The translations under genes and the position numbers were made by a program. 64,000 nucleotides of DNA, taken from Heliocidaris tuberculata (lineage: Eukaryota; Echinodermata; Echinoidea; Camarodonta; Echinometridae). The notes under the pieces were generated by a model. That model did no database searches. It saw nothing but the letters and a program-made list of their open reading frames with translations, and had not been told where the DNA came from. How positions within the stretch are numbered: the first letter of the stretch is position 1; every line of letters begins with the position of its first letter. Location of the stretch: positions 30,416,754 to 30,480,753 of the forward strand of contig CM046851.1 of NCBI GenBank assembly GCA_025618425.1. Reading direction: 5' to 3'. Below are positions 24,928 to 36,400 of the stretch, one piece after another.

Positions 24928-27827
24928 AATTTCAGTTCAGGCCTAGACCAAGAGACCCAATTTTTGTCTCTCTTTTCTCTCTGTGACAGTAATCAAGATC
25001 TTTCTCCCCCTGTCTTTGCCTTGGCATTCCTAGTCTCGACTACAGCAGTTTCCCCGCACATTTTTTTTTTCTTCGTCCAAGTACATCCAGCTCATCCATA
25101 TAGTTATAATGCACTTTAAACCATATATCTCTATCCATTCATGCGTCCTCTTTTTGTCCATCCATTTTCATGGTTTTCGGTCCTTTCTATTATATTTTAA
25201 AATTTGTCATCCATCATACATTATTATCTGTCCATTTCAACAAAATTGTTATTAGTATAGTATACAATTCTCGTATTGGATACAAATCACGAATACAATA
25301 TCCGTCTATATACGTTCCCTCACGTAAACGATGAGCCTCACTGATCCATCTCAACTGATAATCATCAATCTAATTATAATCCAGAGAATTTCTACACTAA
25401 TCCTATACTCAATTCTCTGAAGTTCTGTGGGGGTATCCCCACTTTCTCTTTCTAATCCAATCTCGTCCAAGAAAAACAAAAGCGAAACGCGGGAATAATC
25501 TGGCTACGGAAATTCGTAAGACTGAATTGTTCCGACACAGACTGTCGGATCAGACAGATCATGATGATGTATTAGATAAAAGAACAAGCTCACAGCGGGT
25601 AATCTAAAAACATCCATGTCGGCCCAGATTTGTCATTCTGAAATTTAGAGGGAGAAAGGCCGTGGTGTATCCAGATATTGGAGGGAGCGGTGGGGGGGGT
25701 GGGGGCGGATGGGCTGGGGTTGGAACCCTCCCCAGACGGGGCGGAATGTATTCGGGTTGCCCCACGTACCATATCATCATGACCACACCCACTGGAGATT
25801 GCGTTGGTTTTTCACTTGGCCTTCAAACGTGTAGAAGGTGTATTTTCTTTAAATGAATAATTATAATTTAATGATCACCACTGCAAATAATGTGGTCCAC
25901 TTGATATAGCAAACGAAACAAGTGTCGTGTTTTTCTTTTTCTCTTTTTTTTCTATTTTACGAAGATCTCTAGAGGTATAGACTTCCTACCAACATGACCA
26001 CTGAAACTTTACGAAATGGTACTATAGCCTTTAGTATGAGTGTACTTATTCGAGTGTGAGATTTCCAGGGTGAGTTTTAACAAGGTTTTTCCAGGTCCTT
26101 GGTGATAACCAGGTTCATATATTTCTGGGTTAATGACCTCTTGATAAAGTACTCTGTCAGGAAAGATATCATAGATCTGACGGAGATGTCGACTGACCGA
26201 AAGGGGGGGGGGGGAGGGTAGGGGGGAGAAGGAGAGAGATAATCTGCTATAATCTGCGAAAGTTCTTAATACTTTATGAAGTTATATTTTTCTTTGATTG
26301 ATGTACTTGTTCCTCCTAAATCAGTCTACCTGCATACATTAGACACATATTGAGTGTATCTTTAAATATGAGGCTGAGAATTAAAGGGATTCGGTAACTT
26401 TGTGGAGGCTTGATTTAATAAATTGTTGAATTTTGATATCTGTCTTGTATAATGATGTTCAGAAGAATAAATAAATAGCCAGGCATAGAAAGGTTTTCAA
26501 ATATGTAATGTTATTATTAAGATATCTATGAATGAATACTCCCATTTACGAAAGCGTATGGCCATATACGCTTTAGTCTAACACTGAGTCTATGGGGTAA
26601 AATGAGTCTGGTATTTCCTGTCACTTGCATATGTTTACTTTTGTGAAGCACATGATGATTTTGAAGTGCTTTTTTTTTTCCTGGGCTTCATTTTTACACC
26701 ATATTACATACACTGATTGCATGTAAGGCCAGGCAGCTCAGATTTCATCAAGCCTCTACAAAGTTACCAAATCACTTTAAATACATACTTCGGATCGGTG
26801 CTTTATCCATCGAGTAAGATCGTTACCCTCCCCCCCCCCCCTCCCCAACACACACACATCGCCCATGAGGCTATTGCCCCTCTAAGTTAGTGGACCCACG
26901 CTACGCCACTGCTTTGAAGAAATGTATAAAATTTTAGAAAGCGAAAATCGAGAAATATGTATCGATAGGGCTCACAGTGTGGCGGCAAATCACTGAAATA
27001 ATTGAATAAAATGTCCTCCAAAGCTACCCACTGATTGACTGTGGAGAGGACCACTGCACTGCTGTGTTACCCTTGCCATGATGAAAATAGAAGAAATTGT
27101 TGTATTTGAACTTTTTAAAAAGTGGGTTGTATCCTCCGGACGGGTCGGTAGTATGGGTGTAAAATCTCATCGCGCGCCAATAAATTTGTGACCCTGATTC
27201 TCTGTCATATCTTACTTTATATCTAAATAAAAAGACAACAGGTGTGATTAGACAACCTACAAACATTTTGCAGGTTGATAGTATTTCATGCTTAAACATT
27301 CCTGCTCTGGAGGACGAAAGTCTGGATTAATGCTGCATTAAAAATGGCAATTTAATACACCCGTGTTTGTGGGTCTTTCGCCGTGAACAGGTGAAGTGTA
27401 TTTAAGACTCCAAGATTCTGTCATAATCCCTATAAACATATTTTCATAATTCTTTTCGGAAGTTCAATTGTTTACTTTCTGCGGTTATAATGTTAGTAGG
27501 GCATGGTCGAGAGATCAAATCAAGAGATTTCCTTCTGACTTCCGATATCCTTCGAGGTGATGTGCTCACATTGTTCCCAACATTCGTGCAAACTTAGCCT
27601 CAACCAAGAAGTTACGGGCTTCATAGCATCAGTCACGAAAGAGCGATGATTGAAAACTTATTTAGAATGATTTTGTTGCTCTTAACATGCTTAAGAGAGT
27701 ATAAAGATATAGATTAACATAAATAAATAGACAATCATACTGAAGATTATTAAATATAGCGAACGGCTCTGCATGCGTGATGCAAACAATTGAGAAAGGC
27801 AGCATCGATTCCACTTTTCTCGATCTC
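24928..27827. other. No gene seen
   Basis: AT-rich DNA with G runs (25690, 26201), C runs (26829) and a transposon end at 26.9 kb. Confidence 0.6.
26800..26912. mobile_element. Transposon end fragment
   Basis: The end TGGACCCACGCTACGCCACT plus G (to 26912) matches the end at 49077-49100 (TGGACCCATGCTATGCCACT). A C-rich stretch precedes both. The other ends are not delimited. Confidence 0.45.
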
Positions 27828-27872
27828 ATTTTTTGTTTTTTGTTTTTTGTTTTGTTTTGTTTTGTTTTTTGT

Positions 27873-27914
<42 letters not shown>

Positions 27915-27940
27915 TTTTTTTTTTTTTGGGGGGGGGTTTA
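27828..27940. repeat. Composite GTTTT / GTT / T / G array
   Basis: GTTTTTT and GTTTT units turn into a run of about 13 GTT units, then 17 T and 9 G. Open frames reading poly-Leu, poly-Cys or poly-Gln are artefacts. Confidence 0.95.
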
Positions 27941-28780
27941 TATACAAAGAATCATCAACATTAAAAAACATACCCTCTTTATGGTTCTGGCAACTGTGAA
28001 ACTAAGATAGTGAAATTCGTGCTGCGCTTTACCTCTCACCATGCTTATTAGAGGCTAAAATGATACATGCAGACCTATATGTGAGAATTATAGAAAACGT
28101 CTGTAATGGAAGGAAAGCATAGCGTAGTGTGAATCAGCGAGGTTAATGTGAACGGGATGCCAGACAGTAGAGGCCAAAGTCAATGACATTTCTACTCTGA
28201 CACCACTTTCCTTTAAGAGTGGAAATAACTCAACCTGCAAATCAGCTGAGAGTTGGTTACCACTGTCAATAAAAGCCTTCCTTTGCGGCGGGGTGCTATG
28301 GAAGTAAAAGCATTCCTGTTGGTGTTAAGTATGTTCTAGATATATTATATTAGTGAACATTCACAATTAATGAAATTAAGTTAATATCAAACACCATTCT
28401 AAGGCGATATGGCCTACATTACATCAGTCAATACTGGCATCTGTGTCTTTGTCTGGATTTAAAATTATGAATATATTTGTCTTTTTAGATATTTTTTATT
28501 TTTACTTTCCTTCGTTCAATTTGAAACTATCTGTCCGTCTCTTTTGGTTACTTTTCTTGTCAATTATGATTCTACTTGTATACGGTACCTTTTATTCACG
28601 AAATAGTTTAAATGTAAATTAATGGCCATACAATGAAATAATTGGTACGGAATTGCAATTATCAACACCACTGAAGTATACCATGATTATCGTCCGTATG
28701 CATCTTTTAGCATTCTACAATTGACATGAGCATCCATCATTATCACTGATAATTGTCACGATCATAATTGGAATCATCAT

Positions 28781-28817
28781 CTTCGTCGTCGTTATCATCA
28801 ACATCATCATCATCAAC

Positions 28818-28877
<60 letters not shown>
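28781..28877. repeat. ATC trinucleotide array
   Basis: ATCATC repeats with a few interruptions (opposite strand GAT). The antisense poly-Asp frame is not supported as a gene. Confidence 0.95.
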
Positions 28878-28878
<1 letters not shown>

Positions 28879-28915
28879 CATTCGCACATAGATACAGCTA
28901 TATATTGATTGATTG

Positions 28916-29508
28916 TTAAAGGAGAATGAAACCCTGGGCAAAAATCCATTTTAATAAAAAGAGAGGATAAAGAGAAGTAATTAAAAAAAAAGTTCCATCA
29001 AAATCGGTTAAGAAATGAGAAAGTTCTGAAAGTTTGAAAAGTCTCAATTTACTTTCTGTGGCGATCCTCAAATTGGCAATGTTGCTTCAAAGTGACAGGT
29101 AGAGTAGGGCAACTCTCCATGTGTTTTCTACACAAAATTTCATATTTTCTCCATTATCTCTAAAAATGATGCTTGTCTTTTTGTGAACTCAACATATGTT
29201 GTGTCAAATACATTTCTCCATGATATATCTTGAGCTAAGAAGGAGACAAGCTGCTCCTTGAGAGATAATGGGAAAAATATGAAATTTTGTGTCAAAACAT
29301 ATGGTGAGTTCAGTGTCCTACTAAACCTGTCATTTTGAAGCAACATTGCCAATTTGAGGATCGCCATAGAAAGTAAGTTGAGACTTTTCAAACTTTCATA
29401 ACTTTCTCATTTCTTAACCGACTTTAATGGAACTTTTTTAAAATTGCTTTTCTCTATCCTCTCTTTTCATTAAAAATGATTTTGCCCCAGGGTTTCATTC
29501 TGCTTTAA
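28916..29508. mobile_element. TTAA-bounded foldback element, copy 2
   Basis: A nearly complete palindrome of 593 bases. Arms of about 185 bases run from TTAAAGGAGAATGAAACCC inward and from the right end TTTCATTCTGCTTTAA back, with only scattered mismatches. The inner part also folds (ATGAAATTTTGTG against its complement). It is bounded by TTAA on both sides. Confidence 0.88.
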
Positions 29509-30645
29509 TCAATACTTAGATGATAAGTAAAGAAGGTGCTTTCAATAGGATTAGCTTGTATTATTTCATATTTTCTTGTCGTTTATGAATTTGATCCATG
29601 CCTGGATGATTCATATAGTACAATATGTTAAACTCAAGAGCTTACTCGGAACTTCGATATAAAAATAAAAAAAGGTGGAATGGTCACGAAAAATAGTACT
29701 GCGTTAATGAAGACTGACGTTTAGAGGGAATGCTGCTGTGCTACCATCATCGGACCCCTGGTATTTCGGAAATATATGATGCTTCATTTCTTATGATTGT
29801 AACGTACTATAAAGCATTCATCTAAGTGATCGTAATAGTTATCAATTTCAATTAGTACATTTATGTCATCCATGAATGTTAGTCATCGAATACACATATT
29901 CTTAAAATAATGTTAGGAAATCTTTGACTATTTTCAAGGATAGAGCAGAATGTATCAGTCTTTCTTTTCCGTTTTTAAGTTTGAAGGCGACTTTAATGAC
30001 TCAATGAGAACAGGGTTAGTCATTAAAATTACCCGATTACAGGGGAGATGGAAGGAGAGAAGGTATGTTGAAAAAGAGGATCAGGATGCAAGGAAAGAGA
30101 AAGGGGAAAATAATTCCATTAAAAGAAAAATGTCTTAATCCGGTTAGTGTTACGGATGATGATAATGAAAATGACGACAATGACGACGACGATGATAATG
30201 ACGTTGACGGTAGTGATGATCGGATGATGATGATGATGAAGAAGAAGATGAGAACGAAGATTATGGCTATGATAAAATTAATGAAGATGATGCTGAGGAA
30301 ATGATGATGGAGATGACGACGACGATGATAATGACGTTGATGATAATGATGATGATGAAGAAGATGACAACGATGATTTTGGCTACGTTAAAATTAATGA
30401 AGATGATGATGCTGAGAAAATGATAATGGAGATGATGGTGATGATGGTGCCGGAAGATGGAGATGATTGTGATAAATATGCATGATGTTGGGGTTAGTGT
30501 CGGTGAAATTGGTTGCATTACTGAGGAAGCACATTTATGATCGGTATGTCAGCACTGACATTATTTTGTTTTGATATCAAAAGCATTTGGAAGACTAAAA
30601 ACTTATATACTCTTTTCTTTTATCTATCTTTATACCTGACTCCAG
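29509..30645. other. Region upstream of exon A
   Basis: It holds the GAT-rich repeat and no recognised exon. It is either the intron before exon A or the 5' flank; no TATA box or initiator can be assigned. Confidence 0.5.
30155..30475. repeat. GAT/GAC trinucleotide-rich region
   Basis: Interrupted GAT, GAC and GAA triplets. A 90-140 base segment is present twice (about 30184-30292 and 30316-30415), both with GATGATAATGACGTTGA and AAAATTAATGAAGATGATG. It lies upstream of exon A. Confidence 0.85.
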
Positions 30646-30768
30646 TGTTTCAAGTCTTAGTCTCTCCGTCACTGGCTGGCCGAGGGAAGGGTCGAGGAAG
30701 AGGGAAAGGTATTTACCAGGTAACATGTCCACCAGGATTCAAACGAGAAAAGGGACTTGGTTGCAGAG
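30646..30768 (+). CDS. Exon A: basic Gly/Arg/Lys stretch plus end of an EGF-like module
   Basis: The exon follows a pyrimidine-rich tract ending in CCAG and is closed by donor GTAAGA. It is phase 1 to phase 1 (123 bases). It encodes a basic segment [11 protein letters not shown] followed by [14 protein letters not shown], the typical C-terminal half of an EGF module. The last base joins exon B to read GCRDINEC. The basic stretch may be a protease-sensitive or heparin-binding linker (inference). The same frame is open upstream to ATG codons at 30537 and 30546 and includes a hydrophobic run TLFFYLSLYL. An alternative first exon with a signal-anchor-like start is therefore possible, but the good acceptor makes an internal exon more likely. 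No exon upstream of this one was recognised in the window. Confidence 0.72.
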
Positions 30769-33396
30769 GTAAGACAGAGTCTCCTCGATCCTCTACCCAG
30801 GGGCATCGCTAGGTGGATACTGCTATAGGAACAAATATAAACCAATGTCCCAATCCATAATTATCCCCTTCTCCCTTTTGTTTCTTCTTGAAACCTGATG
30901 GTTAACTTGTTGGCAAAGTTGGTGCGACCCCTCCTGTCTCCGACGTCTTTCTCGTTACCTGCCACAATGCTGATGTAAAATTGTAAAAAGGTTACCATGT
31001 AAAAATCTTGTTCCAGTCTGCTGTTGACATTTTCAAGTTTGACTTTCTGTTTGCTGCCCTCTTTGACAATACACATTATAGTGTAATACTTTGCAGACGA
31101 CATCGCGTTTTGAAAAACCCCACACATTTTGTGACAGAACTTTGTAGCTAAAACATGGTAAGGTTATTCTTTCGGCGATTCGAATATTGATTGAAGTATT
31201 TAAGCATATACCTGCAAAAAACAAACAAACAACAAACATTTGTTTCCAATAAATAATGCACGTTTAGCTAAGAATACTCAATTCTTGTAACAAATCATGA
31301 TGTTGATCATGTGATGTGTCCGGTCCCATATGTTCAGTTTTGTGTTGTATTTTGCTGATTTCCTTTCAGATATCAATGAATGCAAAGTTGGAGGAGTATC
31401 ACAATGTGGCCAGCTTTGTGTCAATACTCTTGGGTCTTACCACTGCTCATGTCTGCCAGGGTATGCCATCGGTGCTGATGATTGGTCCTGTTCTGCTGGA
31501 GGTTTGTATACCAACACATTCTCATTTCTCAATGATGATCATGATCTTCAGATAAGCTTGTACATGTATAAGAGATCATGATCATCATGAATGATGATGA
31601 TAATGCATCACCATGCCTTGATGATATGATCTCTGCTGAATCTGAATCTGTTTTGTTCCTGGTCCTGATCCTCGAAGTGGGATATTGTTGACCAATAAGA
31701 ACGTTAGAGAGTGTGTAGACCTAATTAAGTACATTTTGGAGTTTAGTCCTATTACCTTACAATTGTATGGAGGTACTATATTTATTCTGCTCCTTTGGAT
31801 TGCATCCCAGAGTTTGACTTTGAAGGGATTCTACTGACTTGGAGTCAACGATGTCCGGAGAAAATAAATTCCAGGCTCGTATAGTTCTTGGAAAGAAGGT
31901 ATATCGATAGGTATCGGTGTTACACCTCACATTGGAGAAGGAGAGACTATGATGATGATGATGATGCTGATGGTGGTGGTGATGATGAAGAATGATGAAT
32001 GATGATGATGATGATGAATGATGAATGATGATGGGAATGATGATGATGGTGATGATAAAGATGGATGATGATGATGATGGTGATGATGATGAGGAGGATG
32101 ATGTTGATGATGATGAATAATGATAAAGATGGATGATGATGATGGTGATGATGAATGATGATGATGATGATGATGATGATGATAAAGATGGATGATGATG
32201 ATGATGATGATGAGGATGATGATGTTGATGATGAATAATGATAAAGATGGCTGATGATGATGGTGATGATGATGAGGATGATGATGTTGATGATAAAGAT
32301 GGCTGATGATGATGGTGATGATGAGGAGGATGATGATGTTGATGATGATGAATAATGATAAAGATGAATATGGTTATGATGATGGGAATGAGGATGGGAA
32401 TTATTATGCAAATTATAGTACTGCTGTTGACAAGAGGATTATGTCGATTGTGGTGATAATAATGATGGTGATGATGATGATGATGATGATGATAATGATG
32501 AGGATGAGGGGCAATTCCATGGTTACGTTACAGTTGAAGAGGTATTGGGTTACATCTTCGGCTCTTATTCTCTTATAACAGGTATCAGCTAAATCAGTTT
32601 TAATTAAAACAATGAATCATATTGGAGTACCTATATATAGAACCAAAACCTTAGAGGAAGAACAGTAATTACTACTAGCCTAACTAATCTGTCAGTTACT
32701 CACGTAACATAATTTGGACATGCATAAATTGCAAAGAAGTCTTGAATGAAAAATGTGCCAATATGAGGCTTTCTTGAAAAATAATTTTACCCTTTTCAAA
32801 GAATCATGCTAAGGAGACCTCCACTGGGTGACAACTAAAAATTACTGGACCCATCATTTTTACAGATTTCGCAGGAATAATGGTTACTCATGTTAGATTT
32901 TGTCCATGAGATAGCAGCAGCTATGGTTTCATTCTAACTTGCAGGACTTATGTTCTTCTTTGTGTTTTTTCATTGAAAAATGATCAGTGGAACTTATAAG
33001 TTTGATTTTTATGTAAATCCTGGAAAAAAATTGAATATTTTACTTCTAGATAAGCAATCTAGAAATCCACAATTTATAGGCAAAATATCAATAAAAGATG
33101 TAAAAATAGATGATTTTTACCATTTTATAACCTTTAATAATGTTTTCTTAATGTATACCACTGATGATAGGTTTACCAATGTTGCGCAGGTTTCTGCAAT
33201 TATGTAGCACAAAAAACAAATTATTCATAGCCAAATGAAATACCAAATTTTAACTTTAAGGTCCATGTCCATCAACCTGTGGAATTGTCCTGAGGATGAT
33301 TATAGCAATGGTGATAATGATGATGATAAAGAAAGATGAAAATGAAGATGAATATGATGAAGATGATAATGATAATGATGTTTCTGTCCATGATAA

Positions 33397-33440
<44 letters not shown>

Positions 33441-36400
33441 GATGATGATGATGGTGATGATGGTGGTTATTTTGATGATGATGAGAAGTGGTGGTGGTGA
33501 TAATGATGATGATGATGGGGATTAATTCCTGAAGTATCTTCAGGAAACGTATTGAAAATGCACTTGTTCTTTCTCACCCTGTTGTCACAGGCACAGATTT
33601 AGAAACATTGAGAAAAGTTGATATCGGTGTCATATGAATTCAATTTGTTGAAAACTTTCAAAAGACATAGTGAAAAATAAAATCCCAGGGCTTATCAGTT
33701 TCTTAACAGAACTGAAGCTTAGTGATTTTAATTGAATTGAAATGTACCTTCATCATTCTTGGATTAAGCAATGGAAGTTTTTTTTTTTTTTTTTTTTTTT
33801 TTAATAACACACACGCACACCCTGGTATCAATATGCCTTTAGCACTTCATTTATTTGATGTATGATAAAAGAGCAGTGTAGATAAAATGCCTTGCTCAAG
33901 GGCATAAGTGCCGTGTCGGGGATCGAACGCCCGATCCTCGCATCTCCAGTCAAGCGCCATAAACCACTGGGCCATGGCACCTCCACTAAGTTAAAAGTCA
34001 AAGAATTGATATAGCGCCCTCTGCTGATGTCATTTAGAACCTGATTCTCAGCCCTAGTGAAGGTTTAACTCTAAATTTTACCTCACTATTCACTCCAGGA
34101 CCGGAAGCAAAGATTATTTACAGTCACAGAGACAGCATCTCAGAGGCAGACATCCAGAATGCGTTACCAGGGCAACAGATTGCAACCAATTTGGACACTG
34201 TCCTCTCCCTGGACATCCATCATAGAGAGAGAATGGTCTTCTGGATTGACCGTAGTACCAACAAGATTGACCGGATGTCGCTTAATGGTGGAGAGATTCA
34301 GGTGAGATCTCACAATCGACATGTATTGACCCTCTCGCAACTGTAAACCTGACTAACTGTTTGCCAAATTTTGTAACTAAAATATGAAATGATGATAAAG
34401 ATGATGGTAGCGATGAACTGTTTTTTCTTCTAATTTCTTCCACGACTTTGCTCCTGTAAATTGCAATAGTCCATCAATGGATACCCGAGAATCTCTTTGA
34501 AACACTCAAGTTCTTATTCCATTTAAGTAGCTTAATCTTTTACTTCTTTGTTCACAGAAATGGAATATTATATGACGTGCAGGAGTGGAAATAATCATTA
34601 TTTACAAAAATTGGAGTCTCTTTAGATGTATAAAGGCCACTGCACACCTTATGATCTGTCTGCAATCCGATTTCAGAAGAAAATGTAATATCATTTGACA
34701 AATCATTTAAAAACGAAAAATGTTTTTGACTGAGGTTCTGAATAGTCATACAGATAGTAAAATCGATAATATGGCCTTTGCCGAGTTTTCTAGTCAGTGT
34801 AATGGCCAAATCGGCTCCGAGTTGTAGTGACTTCACAAAAATCGTACGACTGCCTATGATTTGAAACTAATTTTGCCCTTATTCCCTGTAGAAAGCTGAC
34901 AGCTCACCAAAACCCTATGTTTAGTATTCATATTACTTTTCAGAACCTGAATAGGGTAGATTTCATTTGTTAAAAGGCCAATATTTAAGGCCATAGCGAT
35001 TTGTTTCACAAATCGGATCGCGGACCGATCGTAAGGTGTGCGGTGGCCTTAATATGTAATATAGCTTACACATTTATTCTCACATTATATCTTATCATTT
35101 CATGTTAACCCCTAGCATGTGGTATCCCGAAATATGCACACACCAGAGGGCTTAGCCATTGACTGGGTTCATGATAAGATCTACTGGACAGACTACAGAC
35201 TCAAACAGATTGAAAGATGTGATCTTAACGGGTCAAACAGGGAGGTTGTCTTTAGTACCGGCAAAAGGAGACCTAGAGCCATCGCTTTAGACCCATTTGA
35301 AGGGTGAGTTGATGGAATTTGTCATGTCATTTTAATAGAATTTGATCAAACAGATTGAAAGATGTGATCTTAATGGGCCCAACAGGGAAGTTGTCTTTAG
35401 TACTGGAACAAGGAGACCTAGACCCATTGCTTTTGACTCATTTGAAGGGTGAGTTGATGGTATTAGGGTTATTTTGAAAGAATTAGGTCAGAGATGTGAC
35501 CTTAATGGATCAAACAGGGAGGTTACCTTCAGTATGGGGAGAAGGAGACCTAGAGCAATTGCTCTAGACCAATTTGAAGGGTAAGTTGATTGAGTTGATA
35601 GAATTAACCATTTTCATACTGATCCTGAGATAACTTGAGATTGGGTCTATGGAACATGAGTGTTATACCAAAATTAAATGGCATCCAACTGGTTAATAAT
35701 AATATCCCTTGGAAAAAATTTGGTCCATGGTAAAAAGCAGTTTTCATCCATTTACCAAATGTACATTTTCTTTAAGCGCATAGGGACTTTTCCTGTGTAA
35801 GTGATATGCGCTGTATAAGCAACGTTCATTATTATTATTATTATTATTATTATTTAAGTATATAAGTTTATGAATGCTAAATCTATAAACCTATTCAATA
35901 CTTTGCCCAAGATAAGTATTGCTGGGGTTTATTGAAAAGTTGTATCCATCGGGCTAAACATTTGAACAACATGAATGCCAATTCCTTGTTTCAGTTTTCA
36001 TACAATGATATGGATTCTTAATCTCATGAAATCTGAATTACTTTTTGGATAATAATAGTCCGTATTTATCATTCAAACTATATCTCTTCTGTATGTCAAG
36101 TATAATCTGATATGTACCACTTTGTTTTGATATAGAGTCTAATGTGCCTTTGCTTTGTTGAATTTTATTACTATTTAACATGCTTCTGTTGTATTTTGTT
36201 TTGTTTTGTTTTGTTTTGCTTTGATGATAATCGTGTAATGTCAAGATTCTAAATCAATAAATTTGAACATGAATTTGAATTTATACGAATTCCCATCCCC
36301 ATAATTTCTGGGATGAACGTAAAAAAAAGAGTAATTCTCTCACATTTGAAATTTGTTAATAACATACCCGATACAACTCATCTCTCTCTCTCTCTCCCCC

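Noticed and set aside
29140..29391. 83-codon minus-strand frame
   Set aside because: Contained in the inverted-repeat foldback element.
31947..32411. 154-codon His/Ser/Ile frame on the minus strand
   Set aside because: GAT microsatellite read on the other strand.
32980..33207. 75-codon Lys/Asp/Phe-rich frame in the exon B-C intron
   Set aside because: No splice phase fit, no Cys or YWTD pattern, AT-rich.
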